Assembly (NCBI RefSeq): GCF_000003195.3
Contig: NC_012872.2
Location: forward strand, 20,555,804 to 20,619,803
Length of the DNA: 64,000 nucleotides
Direction of reading: 5' to 3'
Origin: Sorghum bicolor
Lineage: Eukaryota; Streptophyta; Magnoliopsida; Poales; Poaceae
Part shown: one piece after another, positions 35,099-45,700 of the stretch
Position numbering within the stretch: position 1 is the stretch's first letter
Layout: each line of letters opens with the position of its first letter
Notes under the pieces: model-generated
The model's input: the letters and a program-made list of their open reading frames with translations, nothing else
Database searches by the model: none
What the model was told of the DNA's origin: nothing
Position numbers and translations under genes: made by a program

Positions 35099-36599
35099 AG
35101 GCACTAAAGACCAAATGGGTTCATCTTCCTTGTCAAAAGAATCTGCATACAGGTTATTCCCAGCTTCACCTAGATTTATGAACTTCAAAGTGTCTACCAA
35201 GCTATCTTGGGTAATTGAAACATGGAACAGCCTAGATTCAAATCCTCTTACATAGTCCATGCGCAGAAACTTGGGGTTTTGCAAGATTTTGAAAAATAAA
35301 GATAGCATATGTTTCTTGAATGATTTTCTCAAGTCCCTCCTAATATGTGAGTGGTTCCTTACCAAGGCATAAAGAGTTGATGCATTCTTTTTTATCATCC
35401 TAGTTCTAAAAGGCTTATCTGGAGTTTTGGGTAGGTATGATGGTGGAACTTACTTACTCTGCATATGTTGTCGAGTCAAACCTAGGACCATACCGGAGGG
35501 AGTGCGCCATACCCTTAGATCAGAATGTGCAAGTGTGTGGAATTTTTGGTGGAATCCTATCACTACTTTTATTGCAACATTCCTTGCATCAAGACTCTCT
35601 TTTGAAATGAGATGAAAAAATTGAGAGGATATGGGCTATAACACAATTTTTTTTTTATTTTTTTGGTCGGGTATGAATCTTTCCCCGTTTTTCCCCTTTG
35701 GCTTTTTCTCAAAATAATTATATATATATAGCCCATTCCTATGATTCTGATGAAAATGAAAGAGAGCTTTATGATAACAAATGCAAGGAATGTATATAAA
35801 TACACAATTCTCAGGGTGAGATATTGGCATTTTTATTTGGTGGATATATGTGCGCAACCCTCCGTGTAAGAGTTGGCGAGATTTTGGGTGGATGGAGAAA
35901 GAATGTTGTGCGCGACTTCTCAGTGTGAGAGTCGGCTTTTATATGGTGGGTGCAAGTGAGTTCTGATCTTAGAGGCATCAAACATCTCTCGACAGCGGTC
36001 CAAAAATTTGACCAAACTCAACACAGAGCAAGCAGCATATGTAGAAGGTTTAATCATGAACAAATATTTGGCCATGGTAGGAATAAAGCTTGATCATTCA
36101 AGAAACTTGCTATTGAATTTTGCTTTTTATAAAAGAAAACCGAAGTACTTTGCAAGAATCAGCAAGCATCATGTCATCCTACTATATCACATACGTAAAT
36201 TACTTAGATAAAATGGGGTTCCTATAACAAGTGTTCATAAATCTCTAGGGATATTAGCTAAGAATAAAAGGTATGCAAAAACATATTTGAACATAGGAGA
36301 CATGTTCGATGGAGTACAAAGGTAACATCATTTTAAACATTTCATTTGAAAATCTTTTTGGGGGAAGAGGCTTTGCACAAACCGAGATTTTGGATTGAAT
36401 AATCCTTCCCTCACACTTGTTTTCTTTCCTGTCATGGTTAGTCACGATATATATAGAAAACAAGTGCACAAGATAAACAAACTTTTTTTATTGATAACTT
36501 TGAATAGGCACATTACATTGGAAGGGAAAAAAATTTGAAACATAAATATTGTGAAAAGGAAAAATGTGCCTAAACAAAGATTCATGCAGGAGGTGTGGT
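35099..36599 (-). other. E3 3' untranslated region
   Basis: AT-rich, no coding evidence. Around 35650-35740 there are T-rich and TATATATA simple repeats. Small minus-strand frames (34997-35398, 35569-35857, 36254-36469) have no domains and are treated as chance. Confidence 0.5.
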
Positions 36600-37205
36600 C
36601 TAAAGATCTTCAACAAGGTGACCAACACCTAAGGCTTCAGTGACCTTTCTAAGTTTAGTATTAAACTTGAAGCGAAACTTATTAACATCATCACTGAGGT
36701 TCCTAATCTCAGTGTTCTTTTCCTCTAGGTCGTCTTCTAAAACCCGTAACTCAGCACGTAGGCTAGCCTGCTTAGCTAAAAGCTCAGCTATGATATTGGG
36801 ATCATCTTCTTCATCACTGCTCTCGTACTGTCCTGCACGACGCTTGATTGACGGCTGTGGCAAGTGCCTCCTGATCCTAGGGAGAGTACTGGACGATTCT
36901 GTCTTCTTGGCCTTGCCACCCATCTTGCTACCAGCATGATTGCCTTGCCTATCACCACTAGGGGCTTTTCTCTCAAGTCCTGTGTTGCTAGTGGACGAAC
37001 GGGCAGTAGCGGGTATGTTGGCGGCGCTATTGGTGGGCGCTTTGTGGTTTGCTGGTAACAACGCTAACGGCTTTCTCTTCTCAACATGGACCTCCTTGCT
37101 AGAACTCTCTTGGTAAGGTGCTATGTCTAGATTGGCTATGGTCTTGGGCTTATTGGCATTTCTTAGCGTCACTACTGAAGAATAGGAGAGCCTAGCAATC
37201 TTCAC
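36600..37205 (-). CDS. E3 accessory ORF with coiled coil, intact
   Basis: A 201-codon minus-strand frame. Residues about 1-70 are mixed; 70-125 are Ser/Lys/Gly-rich and basic; after an acidic patch (ESSDEEDD) a heptad-like coiled coil runs to near the end (LRAELRVLEDDLEEKNTEIR). It lacks the HPTLR and ITRL blocks of the E1 and E2 accessory proteins, so it is either a shortened relative or a different protein in the same position. The N-terminus (SSVVTLRNANKP) is encoded by a copy of the LTR end (see findings). It is open while the same element's gag has several stops. Confidence 0.5.
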   Translation of the reverse strand: MKIARLSYSSVVTLRNANKPKTIANLDIAPYQESSSKEVHVEKRKPLALLPANHKAPTNSAANIPATARSSTSNTGLERKAPSGDRQGNHAGSKMGGKAKKTESSSTLPRIRRHLPQPSIKRRAGQYESSDEEDDPNIIAELLAKQASLRAELRVLEDDLEEKNTEIRNLSDDVNKFRFKFNTKLRKVTEALGVGHLVEDL

Positions 37206-37249
37206 AAGAGGGAGATGAGAAATGGTTGGTGTGAGAAGAGAAGAGGCCT

Positions 37250-37430
37250 ATGGAGGATTTTATAGGTGCTAACGCAGTCTCTGATCTGGAAACAACTTGA
37301 TCGTAACCATGGACGTGATGCTAATCAGTGCAGCAAAGGAAGGGAAAAAGATTGGGGCCGATTGGCGGACCTGGGGGTGCGCTCACACCAAGGTGCGGCC
37401 GCACCACTGGGTCCACCAGTCGGCTTTAGT
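37250..37430 (-). promoter_or_regulatory. LTR-like promoter module upstream of the E3 accessory ORF
   Basis: Minus strand: CAGTGGTGCGGCCGCACC followed by GTGTGAGCGCACCCCC (37380-37420), closely matching the E3 5' LTR around 41755-41800. Then CTATAAAATCC at about 37254-37264, roughly 50 bp before the ATG at 37205. The order (GC palindrome, about 120 bp, TATA) is that of the 3' LTR. Confidence 0.5.
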
Positions 37431-37946
37431 CTTTCGGGTATTTCATTCCCTCTCTAAGTATTTCGTGATCCTGGTTACGATCAATCGTGATGCGTAGTGG
37501 AATCAGAGTGATAGTGTGTGGGATAGAGTTTTGAATTTTGAAAACTTTCTAAAAGCTATCACACTATCATGCATTTATGAGTGATTGATACCCATGATCA
37601 CAAAGATTCAAAAGTGAAGAAAAGATCATAGAGGCAATATGGACTACTCATAAATAAAACAAATGCACCATTTATTCAACACATAAATAGAAAGAATCTA
37701 TTCAAAATAAATAAATAAGTAAAAAGAAAATATATATTTATATATATATTTTTAAGTAAAAACTTACCTAGGGATAACTTACCGATTTACCTTCGGCAAG
37801 GTCTCATCTTTATAGTCCATTGAGCGGGACTCTTCTCCCATTACTTCTTGCTTGATGATGGCACATTCGTCTTGGGAGGAGTAGACGGTTGCACCTGCTT
37901 GGGCCTCCAATTTAGCAGTATCACCTTTGGAGGTGTCGAAGTTTGT

Positions 37947-40315
37947 TCAACCTTCTGCTTTGGTTTCCACACCTGCTTCGGTTGTGATGGCTTGGGGACT
38001 TCCTTCGTCCCTCTTTTCATTCTTTTTAGGAGCTATTTTCTTTTTCTGCTCCTTATTATTTTTCTTAGGAGCCGCCTTTTCTTTTGGCTCCGGCTTTTTC
38101 TTAGATATTTTTGTATTTTTAATAAGTTGAGGCTGGATCTCAACCTGCCTGATGCCTTGGGGGTTTGGCCCATAGAGGATGCGTATCATGTTGCACTCTT
38201 ATTGACGGCATGGCCTGAACTCAAACTTCTCTTCTTGGCCATTAATGTTGAAGCAGATTTCTCCAGCCCCAACATCAATCTGTGCTCCAGCCGTACTCAA
38301 GAATGGTCTTCCCAGGATTAGTGGTGTTTCTTTAGTGAGCTCCATGCTGAGCACCACAAAATCCACTGAAACATAGTATCCTCTGATCTTGACAGGGATG
38401 TCTTGAGCAATCCCTACCGGGTACCGGACTGACGAGTCTGCCAACTGGAGTGTCATGGTGGTTGGCTCCAAGTTGGTGAAGTTCAGCCTGTCAAAGACTG
38501 ATTTCGGCATGATGCTCACACTCGCCCATAAATTACATAGGGCGTGGTCAAATTGCTAGGCCCCAATTGAGCAAGAGATTGTGGGGCACCTAGGATCCTG
38601 CTTCTTCTCGGGCATCTCATTGAGTATAGCTGCGCTACATTCTTCTGTCAGCTTGACAACTTTAGTGGACGACAATGGTCGCTTCTTGTTGATGATGTCC
38701 TTGATGAACTTGGAGTAGGACGGAATATGCAAGACATTCATCAACGGTACACTGACGTACGTCTTTTCGACATTTCCACGAAGCGGAGGAACTGTTCATC
38801 TCTGTCCTTGTTCTTCCTCCTTTCTCTTGTGGGAAAGGGTAGCATCGTGGTGTCCCCATAGTTGTTTGGGGTCGGCTCGTCTTCCATGGATTCTTCTGAT
38901 GGTTGAGCCGGCCCTTCTGCCTGTGTTTCCTCCTGTTGCCGTGGCGCTCTTCCTGTCTTATGGTTAGGATAAGGGGGATCACGAGTGGTCTTACCCCCTC
39001 TCGTGGTCACCGCATTTACATTTTCCACAGAATCAGGGGAAACAACAGCTTTAGCGACAGAAGCAAGCTGAGCTACTTTTAACTCGATCTTCTTATTAAA
39101 AGATAGCTGATCTCTAACAGAAAGGGTGAGGCCATCAAGCTTTGTATTTATGTTGACAAACATTTGATCATTTTCAGAAAGCTTTTTAACAAGATTTTCA
39201 TTGATTTTGGACTGACCTAGCACAAGATCTTTCAGCGAAGGCTGGGAAGAATTAAAACTGGAGTAATTACCTTGGGGGCGGTTCTGGTTGTTCCACCCGT
39301 TACCTTGCTGTTGTTGGCGGAACCCGTTGTTGATGAACGATGCGTCCTCCTAGGTTCCAGGGCAATTGATCCCCATGTGGCAAACATTCCCACATTCCTC
39401 ACACGTCATGCGTGAGTCGATGGCTTGGACAGTGCTGGTGGTAGGATCAGTGGCCTGTCTGTCCAATCTCTTCATTAGTAGGTCTATTTTTGTGTCAAGC
39501 AGATCCGTCTCCTTCACGGTATGCATGCCTTTTTGTGTTTTGCGTCCCTCTCCCCAACTCTAGTTGGCTACCATCTTCTCAATTAATGTTGTAGCATTCT
39601 TGATGGTCAGGGAGAGGAACGCGCCTCCAGTAGTGGCATCGACGTGCCCCTTAGACATGGGCGTGAGCCCCTCGTAGTAATTCTGAAGCATGAGCCAATC
39701 TTCCATCTCGTGGTGGGGGCAGGCCCGGATGTACTCCTGGAGCCTTTCCCAAGCCTCAGGAATGGATTCGAGTGAAGTATGCTGGAAGTTTGATATCTTT
39801 CCCCTCAGAGCATTTGTTTTGCTCATGGGGAAAAATTTCACGAGAAACGCCACGGAACATTTGTCCCACGTGTTGACAGCTTCCTTACTCTAGTAGAACC
39901 ATTGTTTCGCCTTCCCTGAGAGGGAGAAGGGAAACAAGCGGAGCTTGACGCTTTCAGGTGCGACATCCTTGATGATGATGGTTTCGCACAGCTCAAGGAA
40001 GTTCTATAGATGCGCGTTTGCGTCCTCACTTAGCAAACCACAGAACTGGTTTGCCTGCACCATCGTGAGTAGGCCAGTGCGAAGTTCGAAGTTTCCATTC
40101 CTAGTGTTGACTGTGGGCCCAATGGGCACGTTGGCAACAGCGGGGGTGGAATAGTTGCGGAATGACCTAGCCATGGTGGTTGAAACAGATGGTGCGGGGG
40201 TGATTGGTTCGACTGTCGGTGACATGGCAGAGGAAGAAACAGCACGAGTCCTTTTCTTCCTTAGGAGTGCCTCCGGATTGCTGTTGAAGTTTGCCGACAA
40301 GTTGAAACCGCTCAT
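37947..40315 (-). pseudogene. E3 gag-protease, broken
   Basis: Minus strand from 40315 (MSGFNLSANFNSNPEALLRK). Gag is cut by stops near 40004 (HL*NFLEL) and 39892 (FY*SKEA), both of the CAG-to-TAG kind. It has the conserved core (LRLFPFSLSGKAKQWFY) and a CCHC knuckle CEECGNVCHMGINC near 39370-39415. A spacer (TTRGGKTTRDPPYP) leads to a protease (LADSSVRYPVG, LILGRPFLSTAGAQIDVG; 38744-38199) whose catalytic motif reads NLWAS instead of DLGAS: the active aspartate is lost. Beyond a TAA near 38196 a Lys-rich tail continues to 37947. No RT follows. Confidence 0.8.
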
Positions 40316-40450
40316 ACACTATCCTATTTTCATTCCAATAAAAAGTTTAAGAAAACAGCAAAGATTCGCCTGCTTAAACTATAGCTACCAATGCTTATTT
40401 TGTAATCAATGCTAAATGCCAAAGCTAGATGTTTGCATTGTTCTTTGCCC

Positions 40451-40468
40451 TCCCCGGCAACAGCGCCA
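40451..40468 (-). other. E3 primer-binding site
   Basis: Minus-strand TGGCGCTGTTGCCGGGGA, eight bases inside the 5' LTR; one base from the E2 site. Confidence 0.8.
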
Positions 40469-40476
40469 AAAATGCT

Positions 40477-42088
40477 TGTTGGCATTTTTAGCGTCACTAC
40501 TAAAGATAAACTATAAATCCATCATTAGCAATGACACCAGAAATGTCGGGTGTTGGTATACCATAACTATCGTTACGTAAAAGAGATAACCCAATGCCTT
40601 CAACGGCGTCGGCCTTAGCAGTGCAGTCTGGTAACAATAATTAGGAATACCGGATTGGCCATCATAACCATCCTTACTTACGATATGCAAAGCTGTAGCA
40701 CGGCACCAGATAAATGCACAGAGTTTACAATCTTAAGTAACGGTACTTAGGTACGCCAATCAATAGTTCATGAATATAAAGAATAAAATTGCAAGCGAAC
40801 AAAACTATCATTGTAGCATTTCAACCCGTGAGTATTCAAGGGTTATCGTATTTAATCTCGTAGGAGGGCGTAACAAATGCATCTAGCTTCGTTTGTAGCA
40901 TGATCACTTACTGAGATGCATAGGTAGACATAGTCTAATCAGGGGTCATGGTAGGCTCTTAAAATATGGATAGTGGACACACTCATCGGGGCACCTCAAG
41001 GAATAAAGAGAAAATAAGGAAATAAAAGAAATAAATAAAAACTACTTGAGCCGGCATTGATCTTATATAACTATGCAAAGAATTGTTAGTAGAACATCTT
41101 ATCAATATAACTAGAGTTAGAACTAAGTCTAAGGCTCTAGGGAGATCCCCGTAGCTGGACATCCAGCCGATAGGGACTTTACAGAACTCCTACCAGAATA
41201 CCTAATCGTGGGGGAATACCAGGGATGACAGGGCTATCACTACCCTGCCACCTACCCCTCTACCCGAAAGATACCCGTGCATCCGCTGATCTCTGCATAC
41301 CCGAGCACCTCGCCCGTGTAATTGGAAACGCCTCCTAGCCTCCCAGGACCCCAACCCTTCGGATTGACAGGCTCGGCTAAGAGTGGCCATCACAGCCCAA
41401 CGAACCGTTACCCCAATCTTAATCTTTGTCTATTCATAATAATTCGATGAACGATGAAGAACAAGGATGAACACATCAAGAACATAGCACAAGAACTAAG
41501 ATCTAGTTCATATACTATGAACAAGATATGAACACAACTATACTCTAATTCAATTGCATAATCATATAAATAAGATAAGAACTTGCTCATGGAGGAGAAC
41601 TGAATTGTATTCATACCAAGAAGCTCTAAGATCCTCCAAGGAGACAAGAAGGACGGTTCATGGTGATCTAAATTTCATAGGAGGTGAAACTGTCCTATGC
41701 ATGCTGCCATACAACCGCCTAAAAAAGGTGGGACCAAGTTGCCGCCACGGGGGGTGCGCCCGCACCAGGGTGTGGCCGCACCACTAGTGGGCCCCCTGGC
41801 TACCGCCTTCGCGTGGTCGGTTCATCTCTGGGCCCTGATCCTTCCTGTTGTTACGAATGGATCTAGTTTGTTGTTTTGGTGGGCTTTTTCATTTATCTTT
41901 GATTTGCGCCTTTTCTGAATACGCTTTCTTGAAGTGCGCTTTCTCGTATCTTTTGCGCCTTTCCATGTGTCATACCTGAAATTGATATTTGCAACAAAAC
42001 TTGTGGAAAGGTTAGTTCAAAGCCCTACCATCTATTTATTTTATTTATTAAAATGATGTTTATAATTATAAGATAAGGGGTACCAACA
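40477..42088 (-). repeat. E3 5' LTR (1612 bp), TATA box deleted
   Basis: TGTTGGCATTTTTAGCG...GGGGTACCAACA. Compared with the 3' LTR it lacks 132 bp, corresponding to 34507-34638, which include the TATA box. The join is at about 41648 (GAGACAAG/AAGGACGG). Upstream GC palindromes at 41755-41800 remain. Confidence 0.85.
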
Positions 42089-42250
42089 GACATCTTCATC
42101 CTTCTTCCCACTAAATATGATAACTTGCACCATTTTGATGAGTTTTGGCTTGATCTCATAATCATATTCTCCAAGGTCAAAAGTTGGACCCACGTGAATA
42201 TTCTCGGTACTTGGAGGAGAGAATTCACGCAGAGTCTTCTCAGCCATCAC
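42089..42250 (-). pseudogene. gag: E1 gag, N-terminal part
   Basis: Minus-strand frame from 42250 (MMAEKTLREFSPPSTENI) to GKKDED at the E3 join. It matches the E2 gag start (MAQKTLQEFSAPSLENI). It continues in frame at 33331 as AIAHLQNFLEIG once E3 and one TSD copy are removed. Confidence 0.8.
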
Positions 42251-42534
42251 TTCTCAAAAATGATGTAAGACCCTTCTTCCTATGGTTTTTCCTGATAAGA
42301 GTTAAAATACTACAACCAATCCTGCTCTTACCCTATAAAAAATTGATACATAAAACCTGGGTAAGTGTGCTAAAGCAAAAGACTATGTCCTAGATATATT
42401 TAAATGTTTGGTTTTCTATTGATGGTTCTATGAAATATTTACTTGCATGAAATTCTAGAAAGTGTATAAATTCTGGCTAATCAATAAATCCTTTTAAAGT
42501 TATCCTAATTAATAAAATTGCCTTCCCCGGCAAC
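42251..42534 (-). other. E1 leader and truncated primer-binding site
   Basis: Non-coding leader of E1. At its end TCCCCGGCAAC (42524-42534) is the inner 11 bases of the Athila-type primer site; the expected GGCGCCA is replaced by an LTR start at 42535. Confidence 0.6.
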
Positions 42535-42716
42535 TGTTGGGCATTCTTAACATCATTACCAAAAGTAGACTTAGTTTTCTATTTCTGATAATGGCGCCAA
42601 AAATGCCGAACCTATCCCTCATGCAACTTAAGCCAAGTTGTCATCCCCAGCATGACATGAGAGACATGGTATTGAAATATGCAATTGCTCATCTAGATAA
42701 ATAATAAATGGGATCT
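42535..42716 (-). repeat. LTR fragment of another Athila-like family, cut by E4
   Basis: TGTTGGGCATTCTTAACATC... matches the solo LTR at 46777 closely for 180 bp, up to GGGATCT, where E4 starts. It differs strongly from the E1 LTR at 15974 beyond the first 20 bases. I read it as a separate insertion into the E1 primer site, with GCAAC (42530-42534) as candidate TSD. The alternative, a much-diverged 5' LTR of E1, is less likely. Confidence 0.6.
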
Positions 42717-45700
42717 TGTAACATCACTGATGTTACGAATACTAAAACTGGATCATGTCATCATAAGCATTGCATAGCATAGTTGTTAAGCACATCATGA
42801 TGCATCAACTTAAAATAAGTTTATTTTGGTTGATTGTCATAGAGAATTAAAGTGTGTTTATCTTGTGAAGTTATGCTTGTGATAGTTGTTTAATCCCTAG
42901 TTAAGAAGGGTGGTAAGGAGATAGCTAAGGAAAAACCCTAATTTCAACCCTAGTTTTTACCCCTTTGTGTAACTTGAAAACTAAGCAAAATTTGGGGATC
43001 AGTTCAAAAGCAAAGTTGTAGATCTTGTCAAGATGTACAACTTTAGTGTTTTGAGTTTTTGAAGTTTCAATGCAAAGTTCAAAGTAATTTTGAAAATACA
43101 GATTTCCAGAAATTGCCCCCTTTTCAATTTGAATCTCTAATTCAAAATCTATTTGGAATCTTGAAAAGTGACCAAAATGAAAGTTGTAGAGCTCATCAAA
43201 ATAAACAACTTTTATTTTGGGAGTTTTTCAAGTTGTTGAGTAAAATCAAAAGTAATTTTGGAATTTCTTTTCTGATCAAATTCAAATTGGAATTCCCCCA
43301 ATTTGGAATTTGAATTTCAAACTGTTTTACGCAAATTCATACTCTTCCACTCAAAATTGGCTTTGGGTCTTTAAATAAGTTTTGTAGAATTCAAAATTTT
43401 GAACAAACTTTGTTTTGACCAAAATTTGACTTCTATTCAAAAGTTGGAAGTAATTTAAAAAAAATAGAAAAGGAGGCGATATACTCGGCTACAGTGCTCC
43501 GAGGGGGGATGCACTGCCTGCGCTGCCGGTGGGCGTGCAGCACCGCGCACATGTCCCCGTAGCCAAGCAGCTGCTTGACTGCCTGTGTCACCATGCTACG
43601 TGGACACCCAGCGCTTCTTCTCCTCGCCCTTTTGAGCACCCCGCGCGATCGACCTCGAGCTCCCTTGCCTCTGCGACCGAAACCGCCCGACGAAGCTCCA
43701 TCGCTCGATACACCCTACATGCAACCTCTTTGGCCAAATTGAGCTCCCCGTCATCTTCGCCATCTTGTTGCGAACCCAGCGCACACCCAACTCTAGCCCT
43801 ACCCAATAGTCCAGACGCCTTCCTTCTTCCCCAACTCCAGCCAAGCCGACCGTCGTGAGCCTTCTCTGTGGCCAAGCCATTATCGAAGGTAACACGCCCT
43901 ACTAGCGGGTGTTTCAACATCCCCTCGGCACCCAAAAGCTCATGCGTTCGCTATGTTTCTTTAGGCGTGAGCAGGTTCACCGGAACGACATCGCCAAGCC
44001 CAGAGCGTCCGCTCGGAGGAACCGCCACCGTCGCCAGCGCCGTAGGCTACCTCTCCGAGCTCTGTGACGTGAGCACCGCACTCCCCACCCTACCTGGAAG
44101 CTCAGTGACTTGTGCGTCCGTGCTCTACCGAGCTCTTGCGGCCAGCCTACGAGCGACCCGTGATGCCGTCCGCCATGCGCATGGCCAATGTAGAGAGAGA
44201 GAGGTAGAGCGTCCGTGCGTGGTACCAATGGGGGTGTGAGGTGAAGGGGAAGCCACGACACCTCTCCACATGGGCTGAGACCTCGCTGAGGCGTGCTTGA
44301 GCGCGGCCAGACCTGTCGCACGAGGTAGGAGATGGAGCTGACGGATGGGGCCCGCCCATCAGCGACCAGCAGAGAGGGGGGAGGCCAGCGCGCGAGTGGG
44401 CCGACCTAGCTGTGGTTGAGCGGGCCGGCCACCGCAACAGAGCTGTTTTCCTTTTTATTTTATGAATAAAAGTGATTTATGTTTGATTTTGTGTAGAAAA
44501 ATATGTCTGATACTTGGAACATGTATAATAATTTTGTGTAAATAGAACTTCCATGATCTTTAGGAAATTATTTATATGTTCAAAAATCACCAAAATTTGT
44601 GAGGTGTCTCTGAGTATTATTTCCTAGCTTCATCAAAAGTTTGGTAGCATTTGGATGAGATTTGATTAAAATATTAATATACCCTTAATTAGTAGTTAAG
44701 TAATAATCTTAAAATAATTAGATGATAATTAGCTTAAATTCCAGATTAGGGTTTGACTGATTTTGGAATCGTGTGATGACCTAGGGTCATTAACCTTAAT
44801 GACCTTTGGCACTTAATTATTGTTTGGTATTAATGCTTAATTACTGTCATTAATGCTTCATTAAAGATTAATTAAGATAAGTGGGATTAATAATTAGTTA
44901 ATTAAGAATCATTATAAGTTAAGAAAAGTCTTAGTTTACTATTGCAACCTCTTGGGTAAAACTCTAAAGTGGTAAACAACCTTTAATTACTATTTTAACT
45001 TGCTTTTGTACCAGAATGAATGTTGTACTCAACTAAATTCTTTCTATATGTTGTCATAAGCATATCATGAGCATACATCATTTTGCATATAGTGCACGTG
45101 ACCGAAGGAGTGACCGTTGAACTGAACCCTGAGGTTGGTGTTCTGTTTGAGGAAGTTGGAACCAAGACTTGGGAAGTCTCCAAGGAACCCACTCAGCTCT
45201 GCAACCAAGGCAAGCCCTAGATGCATTAACCCTTACTTAAATGTTTTAAATCTTTTATCACTTATGAGTTAAAAATGCTGCATTACGTAGTCAAGAATTG
45301 GGTTTAACCAAATTGTTGCATTTTACCATCTTGATATTTGTTATCTTGTCCTTGGCACCTATTTTATTTTAAAACTACATAGTGATGCTTAGCCCTGCTT
45401 ACTAGATAGGTTTTCAAATAAGAAAGTTTGAAGGGTTGTTGTGGAATACTTTTATTGTTAATGGTGTTTCAACTTGAGACCGGTCGGTGGACTTGCTTTA
45501 AGAATGGAGTCTTAAAGTAGTGTCTCCAACTGTGTCGATTAAGGACCGATCCGTTGATGGCCTGCTAGGTTGAGAATTTATAGTACTAGCCAGATGCTCT
45601 TGGTAAGCTCGGTCTTGTGATTCCTTGACGAGAGCAGCTACTGGCACACTAGGCGTGGGGCGATGGTGAGAGTAGCGTGTACCCTCCTAGCAAAAGGGCT

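Larger units (their letters stand above)
33332..42088 (-). mobile_element. E3: Athila-like non-autonomous element
   Basis: Minus strand with two LTRs (33332-35060 and 40477-42088) and TSD GGCAT (33327-33331) against GACAT (42089-42093), one transition apart. Removing it joins the E1 gag as EDAIAHLQ. Contents: primer site, gag-protease, accessory ORF and a degenerate polypurine tract; no RT or integrase. Confidence 0.9.
15974..42534 (-). mobile_element. E1: Athila-like non-autonomous gypsy element, holds E2 and E3
   Basis: Minus strand. From right to left: primer-site remnant (42524-42534), gag start (42089-42250), rest of gag and protease (31477-33331), accessory ORF (30253-30681 and 18995-19886), polypurine tract (17474-17487) and 3' LTR (15974-17473). 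E3 interrupts gag and E2 interrupts the accessory ORF; both joins restore the reading when the insert and one TSD copy are taken out. No reverse transcriptase, RNase H or integrase is found in any remaining part. Many stops make it the oldest of the three Athila-like elements. Its 5' LTR is not seen in the window. Confidence 0.75.

Noticed and set aside
15974..42716. Treating the LTR at 42535 as the 5' LTR of E1.
   Set aside because: It differs strongly from the E1 LTR at 15974, matches the solo LTR at 46777, and cuts the E1 primer site in the middle.
43529..44437. Several 75-120-codon frames on both strands in the GC-rich part of the E4 LTR.
   Set aside because: They overlap each other on both strands, have no domains and lie inside an LTR; high GC content lowers stop frequency.
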